Shown here: positions 25,601 through 40,600 of the stretch, one piece after another
Layout of the letters: each line of letters opens with the position of its first letter
How positions within the stretch are numbered: position 1 is the first letter of the stretch
Assembly (NCBI GenBank): GCA_013398055.1
Contig: VZRS01004392.1
Coordinates: 251,821 to 315,820, forward strand
DNA: 64,000 bases
Reading direction: 5' to 3'
From: Ifrita kowaldi
Lineage: Eukaryota > Chordata > Aves > Passeriformes > Cinclosomatidae
The notes under the pieces: generated by a model
Seen by the model: the letters and a program-made list of their open reading frames with translations, nothing else
The model's database searches: none
What the model was told of the DNA's origin: nothing
Position numbers and translations under genes: made by a program

Positions 25601-28600
25601 TATTTACTTTTAGTTTACTTGTATGGTTAACTGTAGCTAAATCTTGTTAAGTATTAACACTAGAACTTAAGCACTGCTATATTTTTTAAGCTATGACAAG
25701 CTTCATTTCTCATATATATGAGAATATATTTGAAGTTGATTTTATGTCATGCAGTTAGTTTGTCCTCAATGTTTCTAGATTTCTTGAAGTTTTAAAAGTA
25801 ACATTTATATTGAGTAAGTTTTCTAAGTACGCATTGTTACCTTGAGAATGGGGGGTTGTATGGAACTGCTTCTTCAATGTTTCAGTCAAAGTCAGAATAT
25901 AAGCTCAAATTCCTATCTTTTAGGGGATTAATATGCATTATTTGCCATCTCCTGTCTGTCAGGAAATCGTAAGTTCCTTCACTAAAATGAGCTGTCTGTA
26001 GTAAGTATATTTAACTTTAGCCTCCTTTTGTGTGAGAAGATATTGATGCTTGCTTCACATGGTCTAGAAAATTGGTGTACTCCTGCTATTCATGGAATCC
26101 ACTATCCTGGTAGTTTAGGGATGTGTATGTTTTTGTATATGAGTTTTTAATTGAAAAAGAAAGAATATTACTCCTTAGTATAACGAATCTCTTATTTAAA
26201 CCCAGCCACCTCAGTGTCTGTGTTACTGTCTATTTGTATGTCTCTAGTGTACAGAAGTGCAATCCTGAGTGGCTGAAATTGATAGCCATACTCCCATTAA
26301 TTTTCACAGAGGTAAGATTTACTTGTAAAGAACTACATTAAAAAAGACCTGGCACCACACAGTTCCTAGTTAAGCTCCTGAGGGTGTAATTTAGTGTACA
26401 GATAAACTGACCTAATAGTAAGTTGCTGCCAAAAGGTCGATCTTTCCGTCCCACTTCTAGCTGACTCTTCCAAACCACGAGTCTGTGCTTGCTTCTGCCC
26501 GTGTAAAGGCCTCCAGTGTTTTTGTGGCTGCATAGAGGTGATCCAGCAGGTTCTGCTTTTTTGTGAGTGCAGAGAACCTGCTCTTTAGAAACCACAGCTG
26601 CATGGAGTACAAAACTCTCTCTTTCAATAGAAAGCTTATTACTAATTTGGGTTGGCTGCAAAGTCAGATCATATCCTGAAGTAAAATTGGTGGTTGTGAG
26701 TTTTATCTGAGCACATCATCTGTGTAATGGAGAGGAACAGTGTTCTTTGAAAATGTGTCTCTAGTTTTTAGTACAGAGCAATTTTAAAGCAATTTTGAGG
26801 ACATTGAAGGAACTTACTATATCATCACAGGGGAAGATACTTGCTTCCTCTAAATATTATTTTAAAATTCTCAGACCATTCACAAACATAACAGAAGGAA
26901 TTGAGTAACATTTTGTTAAGAAATCAATATGAGATCGCAGTTGCTCTCTTACATATTGTATAGTAAGGATTGTTTACTTGCTTATTGCTTAGTAAACTAA
27001 ACATTGACATTATTCTTATCTAGTTCAGCTTATTTGCAGGTGATCATTCCACTGCTTTCTTCCTTGGGCAGCTACCAGACACTGGAGCTGTAGTAGAATC
27101 TATTACAGTCTTCACAACTTTTGCTCTTGATAACATTCTGTTTTATTAATGAAAAACACTTAGAATCATAGAACCATTAAGGTTGGAAAAGAACTCCAAG
27201 ATCATCAAGTCACACGTTCAACTGAATAGCATTATGCCCACTAAATCATATCACAAAGTGCCACATCTACACATTTTTTAAACACTTAACTTGTTTTTGG
27301 AGCACTTATTCTGTTTATCATAATTTGAAGTAAAAGATAAAATGACTGATAATATTTTTCAAGTCCTGTCAAATTTTAATGCTTGTCTATTCTGTTCGGG
27401 ATAATGTATTCTAAAACTAACCTTAAACTTCTATTAGAAAAATTATCCCTGCCTGGTGTTAAAGTAATATCTTGTGTACACATGTGATCACTTTTCATTC
27501 ATTTTAGTTTTAATGCTTTTCAAATTATAAATTTGATAAATTACCTATGATGGCCTTTGGGGAAGATGTTCTTATTAGTCTTCTCCCACTTCTAAATCTT
27601 GTTTCCTAGCTAGCGTATGGTGTTGTCGCTGAATTTTCAAACAAATCTTCCGTAACTTAGTTGGCCCTTTAGAGTTTAAGTGCATTTGACACTTTTGCCC
27701 TAGGCTTGTTCCATAATATGTTTGTCTACTATTTCATTTATCTCGATAATTCCTGTTATTTATGATTAAAAAAATATATACCACACCTGTTTGTTCACCA
27801 GACATTGTATGAAAAGAGTTGGGAACACTTATGAAAACAGAGGAGCCATTTTATCTCAAGCCTTTTTTTTTCCTGATGGAAAAGATTCACATGGGAAAAG
27901 ATCAACACAGATAAATGGAAATTGTATGCAAGACTGGAAATAAAAAAAAAATTAGACTGGGATTTAAGATGTGATGCAAAAGAGATGAGTAAGAGAAAAG
28001 AGAACTAGGAATGGACTTCAAGTAAAAAAAAAGTTTGATTCATAGTTGAAAGTTTAAGGAAATAAGATGAGAAAATAATCCTTGCATTTGGAATGTTACT
28101 TGCCTTGATGTGTGTATATGAATGACAGATGCTTTGTTACCAGTGTAAGATGAGGTTTTGGAAAGAGATTTTAGTGCATATATAATGTATAAAGAAATGT
28201 TTGAAAATAAAGTGTGTTACAGAAAAAGAAGACATGAGATTTTGCATAAGTCAATTTAGAAACAAGTTAGAAATATGACTCCCTCTTTGCTAACTCTTGA
28301 GCCTATACATTGGAAAATGGGAAGGATATTGTTGTCATAACGGATAACAGGAGTTAGAAGGAAGAGTAAGGGAATGTGCCTGAAAACAGAAAAATAATCG
28401 AAAGTTGACGTTATTGAGGGCTTCTTAAGGAGATGTCACAGACAAAGTAGGAGAGAGATGGCTTAAGAGTGGAAAGATCACTTTGCAGTTTGGGGAGAAC
28501 TAAAGGTAAAAAATCAAATGGAAGCGACAGGCTAAGAGTGCACTATTAGGCATTTAAAGAGAAACAGGAAAAGTATGGATTATAGTGAAAAAGAATAGTC

Positions 28601-31600
28601 AGAGAACTTGGAGCTGAAAAATAGTGGAAGAAAAAGAACTTGGTAAGGGATGTCAAAAGCAGAAATAATCTTAACAAAATGAAAATCAAGAGGTACAAAT
28701 GGTATATTTTTAATACTAGAATATTACTTGCTGCTCTTTACTATTTGATACAATTTAAGTTCTCTATGCCCATTTACTTTACAGACTTATGTGCTGAAAC
28801 AGGACATAAACTCAAACCTTTAAAGGTGTATCTATGTAGTTAGAACCATAGATGTTTGCTTTCCAGGTCACTCTGAGTTGAAGTTTTGCAGGACTTCTTG
28901 TCCTAGTCTGATCCTTTATTTCTGCTCTGGCCTTTTACTGTTTTGCAGGTGATCTATTGATCTTCCCTGTCAGAAGCCTCTGTTAATTCATTTGTGGCTT
29001 GTGACTTTTTGAAGGTTTGTAACTTTTCTGTGTGGGCATGGATTTAAGGAAAATGACAAAAATTTTACTACTTGCACCATGCCTCTTTCTCTTCCACTGA
29101 ATGAAATTTCAAATATTTTCTACAAAGCTTACTAGAATTAGAACTGTTCAAAGTATGAAATACCAGAATTCTGTAACAGGGACAAAGTAGCGCATATTTT
29201 TTTATTCACACACATTTGTATTTATGTGGTGCTAAATTGGTTTAACAATTTGAATTGAATAGATTAATAAGCAAACAATGCTCTTACGAAATTCTAATAA
29301 AAAAATATATGTCAAGAAAGTCGTACATATGTGCCTGTATGAACTGAAACTTTAATAACTTTTGATTTAAGTTTTTTAAGTCCATTAGAAGTCCTGAGAA
29401 GTTGACTCAGACACTACTTTAAATGAGATGAACTGTTTGCTGTCTAGAGTCTTGCATTTGATTAAAAGTAGTCTAATGCTGTTATTCAGCAATTCTTCCA
29501 CAATCTTTTTCGTACTACAAACATTTTAGAGAAGAAACTTCTGAAATTCAACAAGGGCAAATGCAGGGTCCTGCACCTGGGGAGGAATAACTCCATGGAC
29601 CATCACAGGCTGGCAGCTGAGCTGCTGGAGAGCAGCTCCGTAGAGAAGGGCCTGGGGGTCCTGGTAGACAACAAACTGTCCATGAGCCAGCAGTGTGCGC
29701 TGGTGGGCAAGAAGGTCGATGGTTGTCATGGGCTGCATTGGGAAGAGCATGGCCAGCCGGTCAAGGGAGGTGATCCTGTCCTTCTACTCAGCCCTGATAA
29801 GGCCACATCTGGAGTGCTGTGTCCGGTTCTGGGCTCCTCAGTACAAGAGATACATGAAGTTCCTGGAGCAGGTCCAGTGGAGGGTGACAAAGATGATTAA
29901 GGGTGTGGTGCATCTCTCTTACAAGGAAAGGCTGAGGGAGCTGGGCCTGTTCAGCCTCAAGAAGAGATGACTGAGATGACTAACTCATCTCAGTATGTGT
30001 GTGTCTGAAGTGGAGGTGCAAAGAGGATGGATCCACGCTCTTCTCAGTGGTACCAAGCAACAGGACAAGAGACAATGGGCAGAAACTGAGTCACAGAAAG
30101 TTCCACCTGAATGTGAGGAAGAACTTCTTTACTGTGCAGGTGACTGAGCACTGGAACAGGCTGTCCAGAGAGGTTGTGGAGTCTCCCTCACTGGAGATAC
30201 TCAAGAACTGTCTGGATCAAACCTGTGCCATGTGCTCTGGGAGGACCCTGCTTGCGCAGGGAGGTTGGACCAGATGACCCACTGTGGTCCTTTCCAACCT
30301 GACTCATTCTGTGATTCTGTTATTTTGTAAAAGAATCTGATTGAAAATACTGCCTTTGTGATGAAACAGTTCAAAATTTCTTCAAAGATTTGTCGAGGTT
30401 TCTCTTCTTGAAATGACAAAGCTAAATTGCTTTGAATCCTAGATTTAACTAGAACACAAACATCTTTGATGTTAAAAAAAACCTCCACACATAACATTAC
30501 TTCTATAAAAAGTTTTAGATCCTTTTACCTCTTAGAATTCTAAAATTTCGTGACATCAGACTAGTCTAGTTTTAGAACATACTTGAAGAATATTCGAGAA
30601 GGAGGATAAACTGAGGTTCTAATTAAAGGGCACAGGAAACATATGCTAAAACCACTTTGGGATTAATGTCTTATAACTTTATCACTTAGCTTGAAGAGAG
30701 TTACTATGTCTACAGGTTCCATCCCCATACAATTCCCACACTGGATAAATTATCACATTAAAAAAAAAAGAAAAAAGCAAGGGAAAAAAAGGGAAGTAGA
30801 TACATAATCAAGTCACATGAATTTTCCTCTTTTATACAATAAATTAAAAGTATATTCATCTCTAATCTTTTAGAGGTGCAGTAATACCCAGTACTTATTG
30901 CACTTTTCATTACTTTTACAGAAAAATTAGGCAGTTTTTGTAATTTTTGTCCTTTGGAAAAGGAAATGCAGGGTCTCCATCCAGTTCACCGTTGTTCACA
31001 CAGTCTTTCATGTGTGAAAGTTTTGAGGAAGTTAAGAATGAACCTGTCAAGTTAAGCTAGCAGACAAAAAGTTCACTTCCTAGCTCTTCATAGAAATGAA
31101 AGCTAAATATGACAACAGGAATAATTTACCTCAAGGCAATTTAAGGTGTAGATTTACAAGTTCAAGAATATCTGTGTGGCATGTGTACTTCTAGTTGGTA
31201 AAGGTTATGAGACATTCCTGCACTCCTACAGAGAAAGCCTATGTTATCAGCTAATGCTGTTGTGTACAGGCTGTTCCTGTGTTATTAGAAACATTCTCCT
31301 GTATTCTGCACTGTGTAAAGAATAGTGCAGGATCCTCCTTCTGAACATCAGTGATTTCGTAGTGTTTACTTAGAAAAAAAAAAAGACATATTTAAAACAG
31401 AGGAATTTATGTGCAAAAATAATCCTGTTGTCTCTGTTCCAGTTTTAGCAGTGGTTGCTTTATCGTTTGTACTCTTTTTCTTTTTCTATGTATTTCTTTA
31501 CAGGTCCTATCATCTTATTGATAAACCCTGTTTTATTTGTGATAAAGAGAATGAGATGAAAGAGATTAGTTTTCGTTCCAGAAAACCGAAGTATTTAATT

Positions 31601-34600
31601 ACCTCTTTTCTTATTCAAAATTCTAAATAATTCTACTCTTGGTGAGCAGCTGATTAGGATCTTTCCAGGAACTTTATTGTGCATTATACAGCCCTACATC
31701 ATCAGAAGTTAAGTCTTAGTCCCTGGCATTCATAATGATGACATTTACTAATCTTCTCAACATTACTTCTCAGGAAGTCAGGAAAGAAAAGGGAACTTCA
31801 TGTTGCTGTAACTTTAAAATAGGTTCTATTTTTTGTCTCCAAAAGCCTATCCTAATTCTATGGATATGATATTTCAAGAAGAATATGATAATAGCAGTTT
31901 TGGAGATTTGTTTTTAACCTTACTGCATGGAAGAAGTCTGTGAGTGAGAAGATTAACTTTTTGTATTGTAAGGTTGATTAGTCAGGGAGGGATAGAGTTT
32001 TTTCCCCTATATTATCAACAGATAATGGTTAACTCATACATTATTGATGTATCTGTGTGGTAGTGATTATTTTACAATATGTTAATATATTATGGGTTAC
32101 AGTTTGGTTCAGTGTAGCTTTCAGAAGACCTTTATGTACCACCATTTCTTAAAACCAGTAATTATGATTTATTTTTATTTATTTGAAATTTTATTAAGAG
32201 GTGAAAATATAATTTTTTATTTTAAAATACTTTCTTAAAAATACAGACAATGTAAAAATTCTGAACATGTATAAAACATGTTCTTGTTAGTCAGATAAGG
32301 CTTTAGAATGTGGATTTTATTAGCTGAATGTAATGCCATGAAAATGTAACTTGGATTTCTAATGGTCTTGATAAATGCAAGTAATATCAGGTAGTTGCCC
32401 CTCAGGTGAGGGCTTCATGCTACATTAATACATATGTACAAAGTGAACCATTTAAAATATTGTTCCTTTGCATAACTCAACTGTAGTGAAATACCTTTTA
32501 GTAATGTTGTTTTTTTCACCATAGAACAAAACCATGAATTTCTGCCCCAATCTTTTGACATTGCTGCAGTTCTCTACAACACTTGTCTTGTGGCTGTGCA
32601 GAAGAGCATTCTGCAACCATTGTTTAAATTTGCAGGAAGAAGTTCTTCTCCTGTCAGTGGATTTATCAGGAATGGAGTAGATGGAGTAGAAATTGCTTTG
32701 AAGTGATTATACCATTTGTGCTATCACTTACTGATTTTACAGTAAAACTAGACTACAAAGGTGGAGGTGAAAGCACAATTTTTTTTACTGAGCACTGCTA
32801 AAAACAGCATTATCAAATTTTTTGAGATGTTTCTGTCATCATGTACTGGTCTACCTCAAAGAAATAAAGCCCCACTTGCTCTCTTGGCAGCACATAATAA
32901 CTTGATGGATGTAGTTCAGTTGGGGAGTTAAAAATGCATCGAAAATAATGGGCCATAACATTCTAGGGTTAACATTTATTCATAGATGATGCAATTAAAT
33001 AAAACAGGCATTAACTTCAAGGTCAGTCAGTGAAGTAATAAAAGTGAATATTTTAATTGAATTCTAATTGCTTCCCATTGATACATGCAAGTTAAATAAA
33101 ATAGATGTCAGTGCTGCAAATTATAGCTCCCTTCCTAATTAATTTTTTAATTCTACATAGAGTCATCCAGGCCATAGACCTTGTTGTTGGTTTATCCATC
33201 CATTCAGCTTTCTTCACACCTAGTTCCATTGAGGAAAAATTTGGAGGATGCGGTACTAAGAATTTACACTACATTGTTCTTTTTAGTCTATGCCATTTTA
33301 AGAATCCGAATCAATAAAGAAGAATGTACCAAATAGAAGTATAGATTTAAAATAACTGTTTTGTAAGTATGGTTCCAAATACTTTATTATACTAATTGTA
33401 GCAATAGAGATACATCTTCATCTATGCATGCATACCAGTAGAGATTTGAGATGTGGATTACTGATTCTGCAAATTGCGAGTTATAATGTTTCTTGATGCC
33501 TTTACCAGACAGTCTCTGTTCACTCACAATACAAACATATTGGAAACTGAAAGTAATAATATTTTTCAAGAGAAATATAAGCTGTCCAAAAATAGAATTC
33601 TGCAGAGAAACAGAAAGGGTTCATTGCACTTTCACAGTTTTTCATGTAGGTGTGAGATATTACTAAAGTGTATAGATAGGCAATTTATTTGTATTTCATA
33701 AACTATTTGTATCATAGTTTCTTTTAAATTATTGGTTTGCATTCATTACAGGACAGAGCAGAAGATATATCCATATTATCAAAGAGGACCTTGCAAAAGA
33801 AATAATATGTTAGTGTGTCTGGTTCCGACAACTTTTTCCCTTCTCATATGTTTGTAATGTATCCCTTGGTTTAAATCTAGAGGAAATCAATCTGATTCTA
33901 TCAAGAAGAGAGAGGTTGCTTATCTTATAGTAATAAGTAATTATATTAAAGGAAGAATGTTAATGTAAATGTGTGAAATGGTACTGTAATGGAGTACTCT
34001 TTTGTTTACTTCAAGAGAAATTGCTTATTTGGCCTTATACCTGTCCCATTATAATCAAGGACAGAATGCTTACCTGATGGAAGTTGGAAGAGATCACCAA
34101 AACCACTTGAACTATTGAAATTGAATTAATATATTTCAAAACTATTTCCCCAAGACTAAATTATCCTTATCATAGATCTAGCACTCACATTTTTAGTCTG
34201 TTAATAAAAAGCAATAAACCAGTATGAAAAAGAAATAGAGGGAGGAAAAAAACTCAGTCTTTTTTAACTTTAATTATTAAGCAGTTTTAAAAGCATTCCC
34301 TTAGAAAGTAAGGGAATTTTTAATGTGCTTTAATGAAATATTTAAAAACTTTCTTAGTGTTTTGAAATCTCATTCACTCTAACTTGTTTTAGTTTCACAG
34401 GAATTTAAATATACCAAGATCATGATTGTAAAAATTAAGAGACATATTTGCTATTTTAACTCAGCAATGACTTTATATAATAGTGTACTGTACATTTATA
34501 TAACAGCTTTCATCATCAACAATCTAAAGTGCTTTGCAAGGTACATATTTCAGAAATTGCTTCAGAATGGAGTAATTTTGGTGGCAGCTCTTTAATGATA

Positions 34601-37600
34601 CCTATTATTGTATAAAGCAGTAGAGTCGGAAAAAATAGTCAAGTATTTTATCAGTACAAAGAGAAGCCCAAACCACAATAATTAAGAGTAGGAAAAAATG
34701 GGATAACTGAAAATTTCTCAGTGTTCCTTCACTTTCAGGAGTTACCATTTTCTTTTTTCTCATTTGCTTCAAATGGTAAGACCTTTTGACCAATTTGTAT
34801 CAAATTCAGCTAGCATATTTATTTGGTTGAAGATGTCACCTCTTGAAACAGTTGTTCCTGGATTATTTTATCCCACTACTCATTTTTGCCAGTTACTTGA
34901 CTCATCTCTGGGAAGTGACCGTTAACTGCCATGAACTGGCCAAACTCAAAAAGTCAAGATGTTGAAACAGGAATACAGAGGAGCAAGTTAGAGTAGATAT
35001 CAAATGTTAATAGGGCTTACGTTTTTACAAAGAAAAATAAGTCGAAATGTAGACATCATACAGAATATTTTGTGATGGATCGAAAGGTACAACAGTCGAT
35101 ACATTCTGTTTGTCTGCGTTTTCTTTGTGTCTCCATCCTTTTTAATCTTACATTTTATATGTGAGTAAAACACACAAAGAATGTGATTTGGCAAAGGCAG
35201 TTTTCATTATGCAAAACAGTCTGTGTCCCTTCCAGCTGCAGGAACTATAAAAAAATTAAATTGTATTTTAATTTAGTAGGTATCTACAAAGGTAACTTCT
35301 GACTCAAAGAGGCAATATCTTTGTAGTATTTTTATTACCATGGACCTGTGTGATTACTTCAGTGGTTAGTGAAATTTCTAAGGAAGGGAAACAATAGCTT
35401 TTCCACTTGACATGTAGTGAAATGGTATTTTTACATAAACATGGAAACCATTTGTCCAAAGAAGATTAGGGAAAATTCTGACTAAGTGTATTTTCTTTAG
35501 GATAGTAATTATTTTTGATAATGTAGAGTTTCTAAGGGAGACATGATATATTTGAAAAAGAAAAAAAATAAGAAACATTTCTTGATGTCATAAGAGTACT
35601 TCATAAGAAATATTTTTACACTTTTTGGGGTTTTTGCAGGTTTAGATCCAGATAAGCATCTAGGAAAAACTCTGAGTGAGATGGAGCCTATTCTTTTGGA
35701 GGTGAGTATTACTTAAAGGCTATTCATATAGTTAAACTTGCAGTTAAAAAGTAACACAGGCAGAAATTCAGAAAAATTAACTTAATAAAAAATTACTTAC
35801 TTTAATAAATTAGGTGCTACCCCAAAGCTTAGCTTTGTACACAGAATATAAGCCTCTGCTATCCACTTTTGATATGAAGAACGTTGTATCTTGACATAGT
35901 TCACAAATGGTGTCAGCATCTTTAAAATTAATTAAAGGCATGAAACCTCAATATTGCAGGAACACTAACTGGTATATCAGTATGATAAAGCTAAATAATT
36001 GTGTGTAAGTTAGAGACTTTCACAGCAAGACATGGCAGTGGCAAAATCATAGGTGATACAAAACTTCCCTGAAGATTCCTATTTGCAGGTTTCCTACCAT
36101 TTACACAATCAGACTGCATGCAGTAGGGCCTTTAAAAAATGGAATAAGAGGTTTATTCCTGAGGATGTGTTTAATTCTGTGCAAAGGGTTATGTATCCTC
36201 AAACCAGGATAATGCTTGTTGGCAGAGCTAGTAGATTTATTTAAAGAAAAATTATTCAACTAGGGAAAAGAAAAAAGACCAGATTTTGTACTTGAGTCTA
36301 CTTCAAATATGATGTAGAAGCATCAAACATCAAAGTACGTAAAGTTTAAGAATAACAGTTCTGAAATTATGTTTTCGTATATTGTCTGTGACAGTGCTGG
36401 TTTACCACAATTCCTTGTCCTTGAGCCTGTTAGATACCCACAATGACTGCATGTTTATTAAGAGGGCTTGATGTAACTTTCATCATTCTAGGTTGTTTAA
36501 ATTCCCACGAAGTGATGTCCTAAAAATACTTTTCATTGTTAATCTGGGTAGTTACTGGTCAACCTGACTTCATAAGTAGTTTTTTTTGGAGCACTTAAGG
36601 GTATGGCGAACTTGCAGAACAGAAAAAAAAAGTAACCAGAACTTTAAAAATCTCTTTTGCTACTGAAAGATAGTGGAGTTACATAGCAATTATATCTTGA
36701 GTTTAACTCCATTTTGTTAGTTATTTACATGGCTGAAGAGGAGAAGATAGGTAATTGCTGCTTGGCAAAGCTGAAAAGGAAGAATTAAGGTCCATAACAT
36801 TCAAATAACCTTACCTGAAGAAATGCTGTTGGTCTGTTATTGAGGTTTGTTGCTTCAGACCTGGAGAATCTGCCCAGAAATCTTCCCCTCCTCCTCCCTG
36901 GCCCTCTGCTATGTAAACTAGTTTGTATACAATCCCATTCATTATCTTTCTTTGGAAGTCTTGTTTCACTTATTTATTTAAATCATCTCAACATTCTGCA
37001 TTTGCAGAAAGCTTCTGTAATCAAAATTGAGGTTGCAGCCCCAGTGGGGTTGCAGCTGGGTAACTGCTCACCTCAGTTAAATCAGCAGTCTTGACTTTCT
37101 TTAAAACCATAGCAGCAAGTATTGCAATTTTAATTGTGCTAATAAGAAGTATTCTTCAGCATTTGATTTCACCATCATTCATTTAAAAAAAAATAATAAA
37201 GTCTGAAATCCAAAAGTACCTGGCGTTTTTTGTGAATTACATATATTCTTCATCAAGTTTGATGTCTTAATTGAAGTGATTCTTACTTGGTTTCACTGAA
37301 ATTATTACGGTCATGGTTTAACACTTCTCAAAACCCACATTTGAAGGTTTTATCTTTTACTCATACAACAATAAACAAAGCAATGACTGCCTAGCTTAAA
37401 GTGTACAAATTGGGCATTCTGACACTGCTTGCAGTGCTTGTCAGGTCATTGCACAACTGATTATTTGTTCATTTGGCTGTTGCTTGTGCGTATGCATGCT
37501 ATGAAAAGTCAAAGCCAGTACAAATACATTGTTTTTACTGGATACTTAGTTGGCTTTAAGGCCTAATAAAACCAAATCATTAACTATAAACTGAAGAAAT

Positions 37601-40600
37601 ATGCTTAGGCTTATGTTGTGAAAAATACTCTTTTGCAAACCAGTGAAGTCTTCAGCATCAGAAGGTCTGGCAGACGGAATGTGAAAACAAAAGAGTTCAC
37701 AGTTTCTAGTAAGGAGGAGAGATAAAATTTAATATTCTGACCATACCATATAAAACACCATAATGAATTAATGTTTAACACTGCACATCTCCAAAACTAC
37801 CACAGCTTTATATACTCGTGATCTTTGATCTGTGCACTATTATCTAACCAGTAATTCAAATTTTACAGTAAATTTGTTTTTCTTGTTGGGGTTTTGGTAA
37901 TATAGTTTTTCCTCCTCTTGTGGATTGTTTTTTGGGTTCTATGTTGACATTTGATGTTACTTTATGTAGCTGTTTATTCAGCTAGGTGCAGGTTATTTTA
38001 TTACAGCATTCTTCCTAGTGTAGTGTGCAACTTTGTGAGAATTTTTGCAGTTCTGTTTAGAATTAATTAAGTAATGTTCTATATGTTCTTCAGTTTTGTT
38101 GAATATCTGAATAATTTCAGTTCCCAGAAAAATGCCGTTATTGAATATGAACGTCTTTGATAAAGAGCCACAGCATGTCATATATTTTGAGTAATTTGGG
38201 ATTTTTAGAGAGTTTCTTTTAGCACGTACTCACAAAGTTCAATTTCTCTGGTTCTACAGATCTGGAGATAGAGCTTTACTCTCACTTTTTCTTTTTTGTA
38301 CTAAAAGTTTATCTTAAGGTACAGTCAATGAGACCAAAATCAACTTGTATTACTATAATGCACCTGTTACAATTTGTCTTTTGGAAATATAAGAAATAAA
38401 CATGAACTAGGCATTCTCTTTTTAGAAAAAAAATCTCTCGTTGAGGCATTATAAGAGTGTTAATAAGAAAAAATCCCCAACAAATAAACCCATTTTTGAG
38501 TTTGACAATATCACCTAAATTTCTAGTCTTCTGATTTACTTTATTTTATGTGTTCAATAGAAATTATAATAATTAATGACATAAGGGTGAGGTGGTTTTT
38601 CTGCAGTAGCAGCAGAAAAATGGAGGACTAATGACTGGAGAAAACTTTTTGCAATTTCTTTAACATTACATGCAGAATGTTGAACTTAGGAGTGCAATGA
38701 TGATCTGCCACCCGTACTTTTAGCAGGGGTGAATATTACTGGCTCAGGACATTGGCATAGCAGAAAGGAAAGTTTTTGAATTACTGCCTTTTTCTAATTG
38801 ATAGGTCTTTGATTAATTATTGAGGAGTGGTTGCTAGATAATTGCTAAACTATTAGATTGCTTTCATGTCCCACTGTTCCCTCTGTAACAGGAATCTCAG
38901 CTTTTCACACTAAAGAATTTTCTGTCAACTTATGTCTCAGGGTGTGATCCCACTCTTCTTAGAATTTGTTAATAGAATGGCAAATGGACATTATGGTTAT
39001 ATTTTTCTGTACTTCTGGCTGTGCTAATAGGTGGTAGGAAAATGTTTATTTCTGTGCTTGCCTCAAAAGTTGATGAGAACATCTTGCTATAAAGAGCATT
39101 TCTGTAAATATGAGAGTTTATTAAGTCTTACAATTTCTGTCTGGAAACAAAGTCTTCACTTGAAAAAGGAAGCACTTGGATTCAAATATTTATCTTTGAT
39201 TACGAAAGTCAAAAAAGGACGTTTTAATCCTTGTGTTTCATTCCCAAGGTAGGAAGAGACTGTTCTGCAGGTAATATTTGGACTGGTCATTTATATGTAT
39301 CTCATTTATATGTATACCCTGTATCTCATTGTGTAGTTAAGATAAATTTTGTGCAGTCCAGAAGATGGTTTCATCATAGATTTCTTTTAGAATTTGAAGC
39401 AGACTTGCATTACTTGCAATTAGTTATGTTTAATTTGTAAAGTCTCCGTTTTCTGGCTCATCTAAACTGGAAGGCAGATTTAGCAATCATAAAATTTAGA
39501 ATCCATACTGTTGTATTATTATTAATGTAGAATCCAATTTGCAAAACTAAATAATCAGTCTTCAAAAAATGTTAATATTCTAAATGATTAAAAGGCAAAA
39601 TTCTCATGCCATTGATGGCATTTTAAAAATATTGCTGATTTTGTTAAATGAATGTTAAGGATCTGTTCTATGAGCTGCTGAATATCTTTTGTTCCTGTTG
39701 ACATTTGTGAGAACTGAAAATCCTTTAGCACCTTGTATAATTGGTGTCAAGAATGATACTGAAGCCAGTGACATTGGAAATGAGAATTTCTTGCAACTAT
39801 AGGAGATAGTCTTACGTCTTCTGAGTATTCAATGGTAATTGCCAATAATTATTCTAGACACTGTTTACAAGCAGAGCTACCGATTTTGAAAGTGGCTTGT
39901 AAACAGTCACTCCATGTATTCACTGAGGAAAGGTTACAGTTAGAAAGATCTTTCCTGGTTTTCTCTCTTTCAGTTTTTTAATGGTTTTCTTTAGGGTTGT
40001 TTCTTTTTCAACTAGAGTAAGAATAAAAGGTTTTGACTAACTGTTTTGTAGGTTGTCTATTCTTGTTGCACCAGCATTAATTGTTCCTGATGTATTGTCC
40101 TATAGAAACTTTGTTGCCGTTGTCGACAGATGGAGTTCTATTTCATGTCAGGAGTGTAATTTTTTAATGAGCAGTTGATTAAAGGTTCTCTTTTGCTCCT
40201 TTTCTTTGAAAGAAAATGTGAAAGGAGAAATTAAAAATAACTCTCATAAAAAGATACTGAAAAAATATTTAATATATTTCCAAAAGAGATTTAGGTTTTA
40301 CAGCACCAGATAACTAATATAGAGCATTATCGAGGTGTTATTTTCTCAGAGCATTTTTCTTTTCTGCAAAATAACAGCTGAAAAGGATTCAGGCCTTTGG
40401 TTTAAGTAACTGAAGTTATAAACTCTCTTTGAAGTTTTAAAATAAAATCTTTGAAAGAAAACTGTAAAATAACACAAACTACATTCAGCTTCCACAATAA
40501 AAATACAGTATCATTTGAATATATTAAACAGACTTGCTACACAAATATTCTGGTAACCATATAAAAAATGGAATCTATGATGCCTAAGTAACCCTTATGT

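Larger units (their letters stand above)
21864..35639 (+). other. DPH6: DPH6 intron, 13.8 kb
   Basis: The largest intron in the window, GTATGT...TTTTTGCAG. It contains a 645-bp solo LTR at its 5' edge, a candidate regulatory stretch (24100-24850), two CR1 fragments (27162-27295 and 29538-30323), and a purine-skewed block (27880-28680). A minus-strand 107-codon frame at 26338-26661 has no recognisable domain. The remainder is unannotated AT-rich DNA. Confidence 0.85.

Noticed and set aside
32905..32935. tRNA-like A box (GGATGTAGTTCAGTTGGGGAG)
   Set aside because: There is no B box (GGTTCGA-type) at the expected distance and no cloverleaf, so it is a chance match.
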